A stretch of DNA of 64,000 nucleotides. Source: Streptomyces sp. 7-21 (GTDB lineage: Bacteria > Actinomycetota > Actinomycetes > Streptomycetales > Streptomycetaceae). The stretch is taken from contig NZ_JAERRL010000001.1 of the NCBI RefSeq assembly GCF_016741785.1, forward strand, positions 310,001 to 374,000, given 5' to 3'. The position numbers and the translations under genes were made by a program. Every line of letters starts with the position of its first letter. The stretch's first letter is position 1. The notes beneath the pieces were generated by a model. The model did no database searches. It had not been told where the DNA came from and saw nothing but the letters and a program-made list of their open reading frames with translations. Shown one piece after another: positions 45,926 to 56,976 of the stretch.

Positions 45926-45959
45926 CCGCGTGCCCCCGGTCACTTCCGGGGGCACGCGG
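45926..45959 (-). terminator. Terminator of the L,D-transpeptidase gene
   Basis: A perfect 14-bp stem (CCGCGTGCCCCCGG / CCGGGGGCACGCGG) with the 6-nt loop TCACTT begins 12 nt after the transpeptidase stop on the minus strand. Confidence 0.85.
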
Positions 45960-45971
45960 GGAGCGCGGGCG

Positions 45972-47177
45972 TCACTCGTTCGCGCCCCAGTCGCTCCAGT
46001 CCATGTTCCAGCCGCTGAGCCCGTTGTCCGGCGCGATGATGTCGTCGTTGGAGTTGACGACCTCGACCACGTCGCCGATCAGGGAGTTCTCGAAGAACCA
46101 CGCCCCCGGGGTGGAGGGGTCGCCCGCGCCCTGCACGTCCTCCAGACCGATGCAGCCGTGGCTGGCGTTGACGTTGCCGAACGTCGACGAGCCGGACCAG
46201 TAGTTGCCGTGGATGAACGTGCCGGAGGTGCTCAGCCGCATCGCGTGCGGCACGTCGGGGATGTCGTACTCGCCGCCGTACCCGACCGTCGCGCCGTCCA
46301 TCCTGGTCTCGGTCAGGCGCTCGGTGATCACCATCTTGCCGTTCCAGGTGTCGTACCCGGGAGCGCCGGTGGTCACGGGCAGGGTCCGGATCGTCTCACC
46401 GTCCCGCACCACGTCCATGGTGAGGGTGTTGACGTCGACGGTGCTGATCTGGCTGCGGCCGATGGTGAAGCCGATGTCCTCGTGCAGGGTGCCGTAGACG
46501 CCCTCGGCTCCCTCCACGCCGCGCAGCCGGAAGCTGACGGACACCTCGGTGCCCGGCTCCCAGTACTCCTGGGGGCGGAAGTCCAGGCGCTGGTTGCCGA
46601 ACCAGTGGCCCCGCACCTCCACCTCCGGGTCGGCGCTGATCCGCACGGCGTCCTCGACGGCCTCGGTGTTCTCGATCGGGGTGTCGAAGGTCAGCGACAG
46701 GATCATGCCGACCCCGGTGACCGACTCGTCGGGGATGTTCCAGTTGGTGGTGAAGGTGGCGTCGGCCTCGACCGTGGTGAAGGTGGAGGTTGCCGTCTCC
46801 TCCTCGCCGTCGCCGTTCTCCGCGACGGCCTCCACGGTGTACTCGGCGCCGTTGGCCAAGTGTTCCGAGGGCTCCCAGCGCGCGCCGTCCTCGGACAGTT
46901 CGCCGGGCACTTCCTCGCCCTCGTCGCTGGTGACCGTCACGCCGGTGAGGGAGCCGCCCTCGGCGGTGACCTCCAGCTCGCCCGAGGTCGCTACGCCGGT
47001 GGCGCCGTCCTCGGGCGTGATGGTGACCTCGACCGGCCCGCCGTTCCCCGCACCGTCCCCGCCGCCGCGGTCGTCCGCCTCGCTGCTGGTGCACGCCGCC
47101 AGGCCGAGCAGCAGTACCCCCAGCACCGCCGCGACGACGGAGTCCCGTGCCGTTCTCCGGTCATTGCCTGTCCGCAC
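45972..47177 (-). CDS. L,D-transpeptidase lipoprotein with Ig-like domains
   Basis: A 401-residue cell-wall enzyme that forms 3-3 peptidoglycan cross-links. The signal peptide ends in the lipobox GLAAC (Cys29). Two Ig-like beta domains (about residues 45-125 and 130-225) precede the YkuD catalytic domain, whose active site is HGNYWSGSSTFGNVNASHGCIGL with the nucleophilic Cys. This layout matches mycobacterial LdtMt2-type enzymes. GTG 47177 follows GGAGGGGAC at the right spacing, which makes the upstream ATG unlikely. It is divergent from glgX and ends in a strong terminator. Confidence 0.93.
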   Translation of the reverse strand: MRTGNDRRTARDSVVAAVLGVLLLGLAACTSSEADDRGGGDGAGNGGPVEVTITPEDGATGVATSGELEVTAEGGSLTGVTVTSDEGEEVPGELSEDGARWEPSEHLANGAEYTVEAVAENGDGEEETATSTFTTVEADATFTTNWNIPDESVTGVGMILSLTFDTPIENTEAVEDAVRISADPEVEVRGHWFGNQRLDFRPQEYWEPGTEVSVSFRLRGVEGAEGVYGTLHEDIGFTIGRSQISTVDVNTLTMDVVRDGETIRTLPVTTGAPGYDTWNGKMVITERLTETRMDGATVGYGGEYDIPDVPHAMRLSTSGTFIHGNYWSGSSTFGNVNASHGCIGLEDVQGAGDPSTPGAWFFENSLIGDVVEVVNSNDDIIAPDNGLSGWNMDWSDWGANE

Positions 47178-47433
47178 TGCGTGTCCCCTCCATGTCACCC
47201 GTGCGCGCGGCACTGCTCATATATGACTAATTGGAAGGTAATCACACTGGTGAGACGGAAGAGGGGCGGGATTGTCACTGTTCCGTCCCAGTCCGAGGCG
47301 CGTGCGCCCCGCCTGGCGACGGCTGCCGTGGCAAAATTCGGGAAATCCCGGCGTCACTGTCGTTTCTGACGTGCCGTGGGCCGCGGACGAGGCCGGGACC
47401 CGCGCGACCGGGCACGGGACGTGGGAGGCCAGC

Positions 47434-49644
<2,211 letters not shown>

Positions 49645-50025
49645 GCGCGCTCCGCCCTCGGCCAGCCAGGGTTTCCCCGCCGGGCCAGCTAGCCGCCGCC
49701 GGCGGCCTCCGGCAACGGCGGCGAGAGCGGCAACGGCCGGGACCAGCCCGAGGATGGCCGCCAGCGCGGCCGGAAAGCCACGGGTACGACTGCTGGTTCC
49801 CGCGCCTCTCCCAGCCTGCTCTCATGGCGCACCTCACGTCTCATCTCACTTTCTCTCTCTGGGAGTTGGGCGGCGAGCGGCGCCTTCCGGGGGCGGACGG
49901 CGGCGGAGGCCGGGCAGCCTCCGGCCCCCGTTCCTCCTGGCGAGTGGTACCCGGGACCAGGAAGGCCGCGGTGAACCGCCGGTTATCCTTGGCGGCCAGC
50001 CAGTGCCGGAGGGAGCGAGGGACTC
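49645..50025. other. 381-bp gene-free region between glgX and the AfsR-like gene
   Basis: No gene is supported. Near 49692-49705 a GCCGCC/GGCGGC inverted repeat could end glgX transcripts. From about 49830 to 49870 the plus strand is pyrimidine-rich (CTCATCTCACTTTCTCTCTC). The region should carry the promoter of the AfsR-like gene. Confidence 0.5.
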
Positions 50026-52887
50026 GTGGGTGTGGAGTTCACTCTGCTCGGCGGCTTCGCCCTCCGGGCCGCTGGCGGCGAGGAGATCGATCTCGGCCAC
50101 GCCCGGCAGCGCTGCGTGCTGGCGGCCCTGCTGATGAGCGCCAACAGCCTCGTCACCCACGAGAAGCTGGCCGACCGGCTGTGGGGCCCGGAGCCGCCGG
50201 AGCGCACCCACGCCACCCTGCGCGCCTACGTCTCCCGGCTGCGGAGCGCGCTGCGCGAGGCGGGGGACGAGGCCCGCATCGAACGCGGGCAGGGCGGCTA
50301 CACGCTGACCGTGCCGCGCGACGCCGTCGACCTGCACCGCTACCGGCAACTGCTCGCGCGGGCGCGCCGCGCCCGGGACGGCGCCGAAGGCACCGCGCTG
50401 TTCGAGGAGGCGTTCGCGCTGTGGCGCGGCGAGCCCTTCACGGGCCTGGAGTCCGCGTGGCTCGACGGGGTGCGCCGGACGCTGCGCGCCGAGCACGACC
50501 AGGCGCGGCTGGACTACTTCGCCCTGCGCCTGCGGCGCGGCGAACACGCCGCCGTCCTGGCCCCGCTGACCGCCCACGTAACTGAACACCCGCTGGACGA
50601 ACGGGCGTCCGCCCAGCTCATGCGCGCGCTCTACGCCAGCGGTCGCCAGGCCGACGCGCTGCGGGAGTTCGAGCGGATACGCGGCCGGCTGGCCGAGGAA
50701 CTGGGAGCCGATCCCGGGCCGGAGACGCGCCGCGTCCACCAGCAGATCCTCACCGGCGGCCTCGGCCAACCGGCCGTGCCCGCCCCGCCGAAGGCGCCCG
50801 CCGCGCCCGCCGCCCCGCCAGTCCGGGTGCCCCGGCAGCTGCCTTCGGACATCCCGGGTTTCGTCGGCCGGCAGCACGACCTCGCGCACCTGGACGCCCT
50901 CCTCACCGAGGACCGGGGCCCGGACGGTCCGGACGCCTCACGGCCCGTCGTCATCTGCGCCATCGACGGCGCGGGCGGCGCGGGCAAGACCGCGCTCGCC
51001 GTGCACTGGGCGCACCGCGTCAAGGGCCGTTTCCCCGGCGGGCAGCTGTTCGTGAACCTGCGCGGCTACGGGCCCGGCGAGCCGGTGTCCGCGGCCGACG
51101 CGCTGGAGTCCATGCTGCGTTCGCTGGGGGTGCCGGCCGGCGCCATCCCCGGTGACCTGGACGAGCGGTCGGCCCTGCTGCGCAGCGAGCTGGCCGGCCG
51201 GCGGGTGCTGATCATCCTGGACAACGCCCGCGCCAGCGACCAGGTCCGGCCGCTGCTGCCGGGCGGCGACGCGCTGGTGCTGGTCACCAGCCGCCGCAAG
51301 CTGCGGGCCCTGTCCGCCCGGCACGGCGCCCGCCACCTCACGCTCGGCACGCTGCCGCTGCCGGACGCGCTCGCCCTGTTCGACGAGGCCACCGGGGGCC
51401 ACCGCGCCGGCCGCGAGCCGGAGGCCACCCGGACCGTCGTCGAGCTGTGCACACGCCTGCCGCTGGCGCTGCGGCTCGCCGCCGAGCGGGCCACGCGCCA
51501 GCCGGACGCGCCGCTGAGCGCCCTCGCGGCCCAGCTTGCCCACCAGCGCGGCCGGCTGGCGGCGCTGTCCATCGACGAGAGCATCGACACCGACCTGCGG
51601 TCCGTCTTCGACTGGTCCTACGGGGCGCTCACCCCCGAGGCCGCCGCCCTGTTCGACTGCCTGGGCCACCACCCGGGCAGCGACACCGACGCGTCCGCCG
51701 CCGCCGCACTGGCGGGCACGACGCCGGAACGGGCCCGCGCCCTGCTGGGGCAGCTGTACGAGGTCAGCATGGCCGAGCAGCCCGTGCCCGGCCGGTTCCA
51801 GCTGCACGACCTGCTGCGGGAGTACGCCCGCGACCAGGCCGCGCGCCACGGCGTCGGCGCCCGGGAGACGCTCGGGCGGCTGCTCGACTGGTACGTGCAC
51901 TCCGCGGCGCGGGCGCGGGGGCATCTGCTGCGTCTCGCGCACCGGTTGCCGCTTCCCGACGCGCCGCCCGAGGGCATCGTCCCGGCCGTGCCGGCGGACC
52001 GGGCGGAGGCACTGGCGTGGTTCGCCGCGGAGAGCGACACGATTGCCGCGCTCGTGCCCCGGGCCGGCGAGCTGGGGCACCACCGGTCGGCGGTGCTCCT
52101 CGCGCAGCTGAGCTGGCCGTACTTCTACATGCGCGCGCAGTGGGGGCGGCTGGTGGCCACGGGTGAGGCGGCGCTCGCCTCGGCGCTCGCGCTCGGCGAC
52201 CCGTTCCTGGAGGCGAAGTGCCGCAACGGCCTGTCCGGGGCCTACGGCCACGTCGGCCGCTATGAGGAGGAGCTGGCCACCTGCCGCCGGGCGCTGGAGC
52301 TGTTCGAGCGGCTCGGCCACGTCGAGGAGCAGGCGACGGCGCTGCTGAACATGGGCTCGGCGCTGGAGAAGCGGCAGCGCTACGCCGAGGCGCGCGAAGT
52401 GCTCCAGCGCTCGCGGGACCTGTACCTGGAGGCCGGTGACGTCACGTCCGCCGCCATGGCGCTGAACAATCTCGCGATGGCGTACCGGGGCCTGCGCCGC
52501 TTCGACGAGGCGCTGGGGTGCGGCCTGCGGGCGGCCGGGATCTTCCGCACCGCGGGGGAGTACATGCGGCTGGTCGCGGTGCTGGACACCCTCGCCTGGG
52601 TGCACGCCGAGCGGGGCGACCACCGCTCGGCGATCCGCGTGTACGAGGACGCGCTCGCGGTCGAGCGGCGGCACGGCGCCGACTCGTCCGCCACCAGCAT
52701 CCGCGTCGGCCTGGGCCACCAGTACCTGGCGCTCGGGAACCGCCAGGCGGCCCGTGAGGCGTGGTGCGAGGCCCTCCGGTACGCCCTGGCGCAGGAGGAC
52801 CGGGAGGCCGCGGCGGAGGCCGCGCGGCTGGTGGACCAGCTCGACGGGAACGACTCTTCCGCCGCGCGTCGCCCGTCCGCGGTCTGA
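50026..52887 (+). CDS. AfsR-like regulator: OmpR-type DNA-binding, BTAD, NB-ARC and TPR domains
   Basis: A 953-residue AfsR-family protein. Residues 1-100 are the OmpR-type winged helix ([40 protein letters not shown]). Residues 101-245 are the BTAD region ([51 protein letters not shown]). An NB-ARC ATPase follows, with Walker [13 protein letters not shown] and Walker [10 protein letters not shown]. The last 250 residues are TPR repeats ([42 protein letters not shown]). The GTG start has GGAGGGAGCGAGG upstream. The target genes are unknown; the adjacent secreted hydrolase gene 137 bp downstream is one possibility. Confidence 0.9.
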   Translation: MGVEFTLLGGFALRAAGGEEIDLGHARQRCVLAALLMSANSLVTHEKLADRLWGPEPPERTHATLRAYVSRLRSALREAGDEARIERGQGGYTLTVPRDAVDLHRYRQLLARARRARDGAEGTALFEEAFALWRGEPFTGLESAWLDGVRRTLRAEHDQARLDYFALRLRRGEHAAVLAPLTAHVTEHPLDERASAQLMRALYASGRQADALREFERIRGRLAEELGADPGPETRRVHQQILTGGLGQPAVPAPPKAPAAPAAPPVRVPRQLPSDIPGFVGRQHDLAHLDALLTEDRGPDGPDASRPVVICAIDGAGGAGKTALAVHWAHRVKGRFPGGQLFVNLRGYGPGEPVSAADALESMLRSLGVPAGAIPGDLDERSALLRSELAGRRVLIILDNARASDQVRPLLPGGDALVLVTSRRKLRALSARHGARHLTLGTLPLPDALALFDEATGGHRAGREPEATRTVVELCTRLPLALRLAAERATRQPDAPLSALAAQLAHQRGRLAALSIDESIDTDLRSVFDWSYGALTPEAAALFDCLGHHPGSDTDASAAAALAGTTPERARALLGQLYEVSMAEQPVPGRFQLHDLLREYARDQAARHGVGARETLGRLLDWYVHSAARARGHLLRLAHRLPLPDAPPEGIVPAVPADRAEALAWFAAESDTIAALVPRAGELGHHRSAVLLAQLSWPYFYMRAQWGRLVATGEAALASALALGDPFLEAKCRNGLSGAYGHVGRYEEELATCRRALELFERLGHVEEQATALLNMGSALEKRQRYAEAREVLQRSRDLYLEAGDVTSAAMALNNLAMAYRGLRRFDEALGCGLRAAGIFRTAGEYMRLVAVLDTLAWVHAERGDHRSAIRVYEDALAVERRHGADSSATSIRVGLGHQYLALGNRQAAREAWCEALRYALAQEDREAAAEAARLVDQLDGNDSSAARRPSAV

Positions 52888-53024
52888 CCGGCAGCCGCCG
52901 GCAGACGCCCACAGACATCGACGGAATACGCCCAACAACTTTACGAGCAAGTCAAGTAACCGGGGCTACGCTGGGCCTCCGCAGTCACGTCCCCCCACAC
53001 CGGTCAGCGGAGAAAGGTTTCCTC

Positions 53025-53912
53025 ATGACCGAGCTGATCAGCGCCTCACCCGTCCGCCGGGCGGCCCGCCGCCTGGGCGTCCTCTCCGTCGCCGCCGCCC
53101 TGGTGGGCGGCTTGCTCAGCGGCGCTGCGGCCCGCGCCGACACCGCCTCCTGCCAGCGGGGCCCCGACCCGACGCCGGAGAGCATCACCGAGGACGGGCC
53201 GTACGACGTCGGCGAGTACGAGGTGCGCCTGGCCACCGGGTTCGGCGGCGGCACGGTCTACTACCCCACCGCGACCGGTGAGGGCACCTTCGGCGCCGTG
53301 GCCATCGCCCCCGGTTACACCGCCAGCCAGACGAGTATGGCCTGGTACGGCCCCCGGCTGGCGTCCCACGGTTTCGTGGTCTTCACGATCGACACCCTCA
53401 GCCGGCTCGACCAGCCGTCCTCCCGGGGCCGCCAGCTGCTGGCCGCGCTGGAGTACCTCACCGAGGACAGCCGGGTCGCCGACCGCATCGACCCCGGCCG
53501 CCTGGCCGTCATGGGGCACTCGATGGGCGGCGGCGGCGCGCTGGAGGCGGCCGAGTCGGACCCGTCCCTCCGGGCCGCGATCCCGCTCACGGGCTGGAAC
53601 CTCGACAAGGACTTCTCCGGCGTCGAGGTGCCCACCCTCGTCATCGGCGCGGAGAACGACAGCATCGCGCCGGTCCGCACCCACTCGGAGCCGTTCTACG
53701 AAAGCCTGCCCGGCACCGGCGGTAAGGCCTACCTGGAACTGGCCGGCGCCTCCCACTTCGCGCCGAACCTGCCCAACGACACGATCTCCGCCTACACCGT
53801 GAGCTGGCTGAAGCGCTTCGTGGACGACGACACCCGCTACGAGGAGTTTCTCTGCCCGGGGCCCGTGGCCGACCGCGCCGTCTCGGAGTACCGCGAAACC
53901 TGCCCGTTCTGA
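53025..53912 (+). CDS. Secreted cutinase/PET-hydrolase-like polyester hydrolase
   Basis: A 295-residue alpha/beta hydrolase related to actinobacterial cutinases such as TfCut2 and LCC. A signal peptide (about residues 1-38, AARA cleavage) is followed by [20 protein letters not shown]. The catalytic triad is Ser166 in GHSMGGGG, Asp212 in ENDSIAPV and His244 in ASHFAPN. Oxyanion residues are Tyr98 (APGYTAS) and Met167. Trp191, the aromatic subsite residue, is kept, but the loop reads LTGWN where LCC has LTPWH. Cys277 and Cys293 match the C-terminal disulfide of the family; Cys43 is extra. Esters such as cutin or synthetic polyesters are plausible substrates; activity on PET is untested. AAAGG lies 8 nt before ATG. 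Confidence 0.92.
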   Translation: MTELISASPVRRAARRLGVLSVAAALVGGLLSGAAARADTASCQRGPDPTPESITEDGPYDVGEYEVRLATGFGGGTVYYPTATGEGTFGAVAIAPGYTASQTSMAWYGPRLASHGFVVFTIDTLSRLDQPSSRGRQLLAALEYLTEDSRVADRIDPGRLAVMGHSMGGGGALEAAESDPSLRAAIPLTGWNLDKDFSGVEVPTLVIGAENDSIAPVRTHSEPFYESLPGTGGKAYLELAGASHFAPNLPNDTISAYTVSWLKRFVDDDTRYEEFLCPGPVADRAVSEYRETCPF

Positions 53913-53996
53913 CGGCGGTACGCCCGCACGGCCCGTCCGGACAGCCGCGGAATGCGGCGGCCGGGCAGCCAGGCGGGCAGGAAGCCGACGTGACGA

Positions 53997-54022
53997 CGGC
54001 CCCCTTGGTGGAAAGGGGGCCG
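53997..54022. terminator. Bidirectional terminator between the hydrolase and lsr2 genes
   Basis: A 10-bp stem (CGGCCCCCTT / AAGGGGGCCG) with a 6-nt loop lies between the convergent hydrolase and lsr2 genes. Confidence 0.75.
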
Positions 54023-54051
54023 CTGCACGGCAAGCGAGGAGAATGGCCGCT

Positions 54052-54381
54052 TCAGTGTGCCTTCTCGTAAGCCTCGCGCACGTGCGACGGCACCCGGCCG
54101 CGCTCGCTGACCTGGAAGCCGTTCTCCTTGGCCCACTGGCGAATTGCGGCGGTATCCTCTTTGCTCTGCTGCCGCTTGGCCGCCGCACCCGCACGCCTTC
54201 TCCCGATCTTTCGCCCCTTGTCCATGAACGGACCAAGGGCTTCAAGGAGCTTGTCAAAAGACTCCGGCGTCAGGTCGATCTCGTACTCGACACCATCAAG
54301 GCTGAAGCGATGCGAGTCGATTTCAGTCGACTCCTCGCCGGTCAGGTCATCCGTATAGATAGTGACAACTTTTTGCGCCAT
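54052..54381 (-). CDS. lsr2: Lsr2-family nucleoid-associated protein
   Basis: A 109-residue H-NS-like protein that binds AT-rich DNA and silences foreign genes. The N-terminal dimerisation domain starts MAQKVVTIYTDDLTGEES and contains LDGVEYEIDLTPESFDKLLEAL. A basic linker (KGRKIGRRRAGAAAKRQ) leads to the C-terminal DNA-binding helix-turn with IRQWAKENGFQVSERGRVP, whose RGR is the AT-hook-like minor-groove contact. Its linker is shorter than in the canonical Streptomyces Lsr2, so it is probably a paralogue. TATACT ends 7 nt before the ATG and no Shine-Dalgarno exists. It lies beside decayed genes. Confidence 0.93.
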   Translation of the reverse strand: MAQKVVTIYTDDLTGEESTEIDSHRFSLDGVEYEIDLTPESFDKLLEALGPFMDKGRKIGRRRAGAAAKRQQSKEDTAAIRQWAKENGFQVSERGRVPSHVREAYEKAH

Positions 54382-54388
54382 GTTGCGG

Positions 54389-54394
54389 AGTATA
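54389..54394 (-). promoter_or_regulatory. -10 box of a leaderless lsr2 promoter
   Basis: On the minus strand TATACT is followed by CCGCAAC (7 nt) and ATG. There is no ribosome binding site. The -35 region is weak, with GACGGG 17 nt upstream as the best match. Confidence 0.5.
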
Positions 54395-54578
54395 CGGCCC
54401 CCGCGCTGCGCCCCGTCGCACGAATCGGCGCCCTCCGCATGCTGGTTGTCCGTGCTTTCCGGAAAAAGCCCACCACCGCGCCGCCGTTGCCGCCTTGCGC
54501 GCCTGACCGCGCGGCGCCCGGGGAGGAACCGGGAAACCCGGCAGAGGGTGTCCGTTATCCCTGCCCGGGGTGACCGCC

Positions 54579-54935
54579 ATGCGGACAACTCACTACGTCA
54601 CAGCGGTCAGCGCCGACGGCTACGTAGCGGACGCCGCGGCTCGTTGGACCGGCTGACCGGATTCCCCGCCACGCCCGCCACACAGCAGCGCTCCGCGGGC
54701 ATCGGCGCGGTGGTCATGGGCGCCACCACCTGGGAGTGGCTGCTGCACCACGCCGGCATGCTCGATGAGCCGGAAGCCCGGCACCAGGCCTGGGTGTTCA
54801 CGCCACCGCGAGTTCGCCCGGCGCGGAGATCACCTTCATCCGCGGCGACGTGGCCGCCGCCCACCCGGGCTGCTGGACGCGGCGGGGAGAAGGACGGGTG
54901 GCTGGCCGGCGGCGGGACACTCGCGGGCCAGCTCG
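54579..54935 (+). pseudogene. Broken DHFR/RibD-like reductase gene, 5' and middle part
   Basis: Fragments of a dihydrofolate-reductase-like protein can be read in all three frames. ATG 54579 gives MRTTHYVTAVSADGYVAD and soon hits a stop at 54654. The next frame gives SLDRLTGFPATPATQQ and AGIGAVVMGATTWEWLLHHAGMLDEPEARHQAWVFT. Another gives AEITFIRGDVAAAHPG. A last gives EKDGWLAGGGTLAGQ. The order of motifs is that of an intact family member, so at least four small indels have occurred. The 3' end is found on the opposite strand immediately after. Confidence 0.8.
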
Positions 54936-55075
54936 GGTGAGGTCGTAGGTGAGGCAGACGACGTCCTCGTCATGGGTGACGCCGGCCAGGCGGAACGGGC
55001 GGGCGGCCCGGTGGGGCAGCACCGGGCCGCCCGCGCCGAGCGTGAGGGGCGCGACGGCCAGGTGGACGCGGTTGG
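54936..55075 (-). pseudogene. Inverted 3' fragment of the same DHFR-like gene
   Basis: On the minus strand the sequence reads RVHLAVAPLTLGAGGPVLPH ... FRLAGVTHDEDVVCLTYDL, which is the C-terminal core of the reductase family (VAPVTLGAGxPLLP). Its C-terminal end lies against the GGGTLAGQ end of the plus-strand fragment at 54935/54936. Flipping this 140-bp block would nearly restore a continuous protein order, with about ten residues missing at the joint. It is therefore most simply an internal inversion. Confidence 0.72.
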
Positions 55076-55439
55076 TCCGGGGGCACGCGGCCCTGGCGCT
55101 CGGCGTGCGGGGCGAGGCCGAAGCCGCTCCGGTGCTTCTGGAGATGTTCTGGAGATGATCGTGGCGGGGCGGAACGACACCGACGCGGCGGACGCCCTGA
55201 GCGTGCTGGCTGCCGACGCCGCCACGGCCGACCGGATCGCGGGCCGGGTCGCCGGCCTTCTCGCGGACCCTGCCACCGGGCCGCCCGCACGCGGGCGGCT
55301 GCCCCAGGCCCTGGCGTCCCTCCCGGGCGACGCGGCCACCCGCGCGCTGGCCGGGCTTACCCGCGACGACGACCCCGCCGCCGCGCTGACCGCCGTCTCC
55401 CTGCTCCGGTTCCGCGGGACCGGCGGGCCGCCGTCCTGA
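55076..55439 (+). pseudogene. Truncated HEAT-repeat gene with frameshift
   Basis: The plus strand encodes LVRGHAALALGVRGEAEAAPVLLEM and then, in another frame, IVAGRNDTDAADALSVLAADAATADRIA ... ALTAVSLLRFRGTGGPPS. These are alpha-solenoid HEAT-type helices. Removing one copy of an 11-bp tandem duplication at 55136-55157 joins the two frames exactly (VLLEMIVAG). The 5' end of the gene is missing, being replaced by the inverted reductase fragment. Confidence 0.72.
55136..55157 (+). repeat. 11-bp perfect tandem duplication
   Basis: TTCTGGAGATG occurs twice in direct succession. Because 11 is not a multiple of three, the second copy shifts the HEAT frame and creates an early stop at 55156. Confidence 0.95.
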
Positions 55440-55809
55440 CGCAGCCGCAGCGGCCACCGGCTTCCCCGGCGGGGCGGGCGAGCGCTGCCCGGCAGCGCCC
55501 GGGCGCCACCGGACCGGGAGGAAGGGCATGCCGACGCGACGCACCCCATGGAGGCGGCAGCAACGCCCGGGTCAGGAGTTATGCGGAACTGCCCGGACAG
55601 CAAGCCGCACCGCGCAGCAGTTCGGCGGGCGAACACCGTGGCCATGGGACCGCTCTCTCACCGGCGGCGTCCGGGCGCGGCGCACCCTGATCCGCGGGAC
55701 CAAGGCGGCCAAGGCCGGCCACCCGCCTCAGGACACTGGCACGGTCATGGCCGTGCGGGCACCGCGCAACAGTGTCAGCCGGCTGGCGTCCGCCTCTCCA
55801 GCGCGCCGG
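55440..55809. other. 370-bp region without a recognisable gene
   Basis: A strong Shine-Dalgarno-like tract (GGGAGGAAGG) precedes an ATG at 55528. The frame behind it is Arg-rich, matches nothing I know and runs antisense into the haemoglobin gene. It may be the start of another decayed gene. A GCGCTGC CCG GCAGCGC hairpin lies at 55482-55498. Confidence 0.5.
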
Positions 55810-56223
55810 TTACGCCTCCGGGGCGGCCGCTCCGGCGGTGACGATGTCGGCGCGCAGGGGGGCGAGTTTGTCCGCGATGACGCCGATGGTGTCCGTGTCG
55901 ACCCCGGCCTCGGTGAGCGCGGCCGCCAGATGGGTCACCACGCGGTCGAAGTCGGCGTCACTGATGCCGAGGTGGCCGTGGGCCTTGCGCATTGAACGTC
56001 CGCTGTAGGGGCGGGTGGAGCCGAGGGCCTGGCCGATGAAGCGGCGCTGGTGGGTCTTGAGCCGTTCGAGGTCGACGCCGTCGAAGTAGGGCTGCAGGCT
56101 CTCATCGGCGAGGACCTTGCCGTAGAAGCTGTCGACCACCGCGGCGACGGCGTCGTCGCCGCCGAGCTGCTCGAAGAGCGTGCCGCTGTCCGTGTGCTGG
56201 TCTGCCGTGGAGGGATGAGTCAT
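55810..56223 (-). CDS. glbN: Group I truncated haemoglobin
   Basis: A 137-residue 2-over-2 haemoglobin. It starts the globin core at TLFEQLGGDDAVAAVVDSFYGKVLADESLQPYF. The B10 Tyr34 typical of ligand-stabilising trHbs is present. The proximal haem His82 lies in RKAHGHLGIS. Two Gly motifs (LGG near residues 20-22 and the later LGST) are conserved. Group I members detoxify nitric oxide or bind oxygen. ATG 56223 has GAGGGGC upstream. It stands alone, beside decayed genes and the tRNA pair. Confidence 0.92.
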   Translation of the reverse strand: MTHPSTADQHTDSGTLFEQLGGDDAVAAVVDSFYGKVLADESLQPYFDGVDLERLKTHQRRFIGQALGSTRPYSGRSMRKAHGHLGISDADFDRVVTHLAAALTEAGVDTDTIGVIADKLAPLRADIVTAGAAAPEA

Positions 56224-56471
56224 GCCCCTCACTGTGGGAGGGGTTTTTGGCCCGCTGATGACCCGTGGGTTCCTCTGGTGTCGCGTTCTTCTCAGGCGTG
56301 TGCGCGCGGCGCTGTGAACGTTCCGTCACTCTCGCGTAACACCGTGTGGCCACTGAGAGCGGTGTGACGTACGGGTCACCTGGGGCGGGTGGGACGGCTG
56401 TCGCTGGAGACGGCAGCCGCGCGCGTCCGCCGGACGGCCCGCGGCGCGCCGGAGCCGCTGGTGAGAACGTT

Positions 56472-56490
56472 TCTCCGCGTGAGGCGGAGA
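56472..56490 (-). terminator. Terminator of the tRNA-Met gene
   Basis: TCTCCGC GTGAG GCGGAGA, a 7-bp stem directly after the tRNA 3' end on the minus strand, is followed by AACGTTCTC. Confidence 0.65.
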
Positions 56491-56491
56491 G

Positions 56492-56565
56492 TGGGGCGGG
56501 TGGGACTCGAACCCACGGCCGACGGATTATGAGTCCGTTGCTCTAACCGGCTGAGCTACCGCCCC
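56492..56565 (-). tRNA. tRNA-Met (anticodon CAT)
   Basis: The 74-nt cloverleaf begins GGGGCGGTAGCTCAG. Its acceptor stem GGGGCGG/CCGCCCC, D-loop (AGCCGGTTAGA), anticodon loop with CAT (GACTCATAATC) and TPsiC arm (GGTTCGAGTCC) are all complete. CCA is not encoded. A CAT anticodon can also belong to tRNA-Ile2 after lysidine modification; the overall sequence looks more like an elongator Met tRNA, but I cannot exclude Ile2. Confidence 0.9.
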
Positions 56566-56720
56566 AGTACGGCGTGCCGCGTACACGTGTGCGCGCCGTC
56601 TGCCGCAGCATAGCTGCTCATACGATCTCCCGCCCGGCTCGGGGCAGGTTCTTCGCAGGCAAGGACTGCGGGCACGGGTTGATCGGTTCCCGGTGTCGCA
56701 GCGGTGATGCACGGAAAACG

Positions 56721-56748
56721 ACGAAGGGCCCCAGACGGGGCCCTTCGT
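56721..56748 (-). terminator. Terminator of the tRNA-Asn gene
   Basis: ACGAAGGGCCCC AGAC GGGGCCCTTCGT (as read on the plus strand) is a perfect 12-bp stem. On the minus strand it is followed by CGTTTTCC, giving an intrinsic-type tail. Confidence 0.85.
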
Positions 56749-56754
56749 GTGATG

Positions 56755-56827
56755 CTCCCCCGACTGGACTCGAACCAGTAACCTGCCGGTTAACAGCCGG
56801 CTGCTCTGCCAATTGAGCTACAGGGGA
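56755..56827 (-). tRNA. tRNA-Asn (anticodon GTT)
   Basis: The 73-nt cloverleaf begins TCCCCTGTAGCTCAA. The acceptor stem TCCCCTG pairs with CGGGGGA (one T-G pair), the anticodon loop is CTGTTAA and the TPsiC arm is GGTTCGAGTCC. CCA is not encoded. A strong terminator follows 6 nt downstream. Confidence 0.95.
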
Positions 56828-56976
56828 ATGCTCCGCTCGGGTCCGCCCCCCAGATGCTGGGGGCGTGACCGCTTGGCGACCTCTACATTAGCGCATACGA
56901 GGGGGTGCTTCGAAACCGGTATCTGGGCACCCAGGGAAGACGGCAACAGCGGACCGGTGAACGGAAGGACCCATCG

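Noticed and set aside
55528..55995. Gene starting at ATG 55528 after a strong Shine-Dalgarno-like tract
   Set aside because: The product is Arg-rich, unlike any family known to me, and the frame runs antisense into the haemoglobin gene; recorded only as a possible relic.
56491..56828. Attachment site or integrase linked to the tRNA genes
   Set aside because: No integrase gene and no direct repeat of either tRNA 3' end was found in the window.
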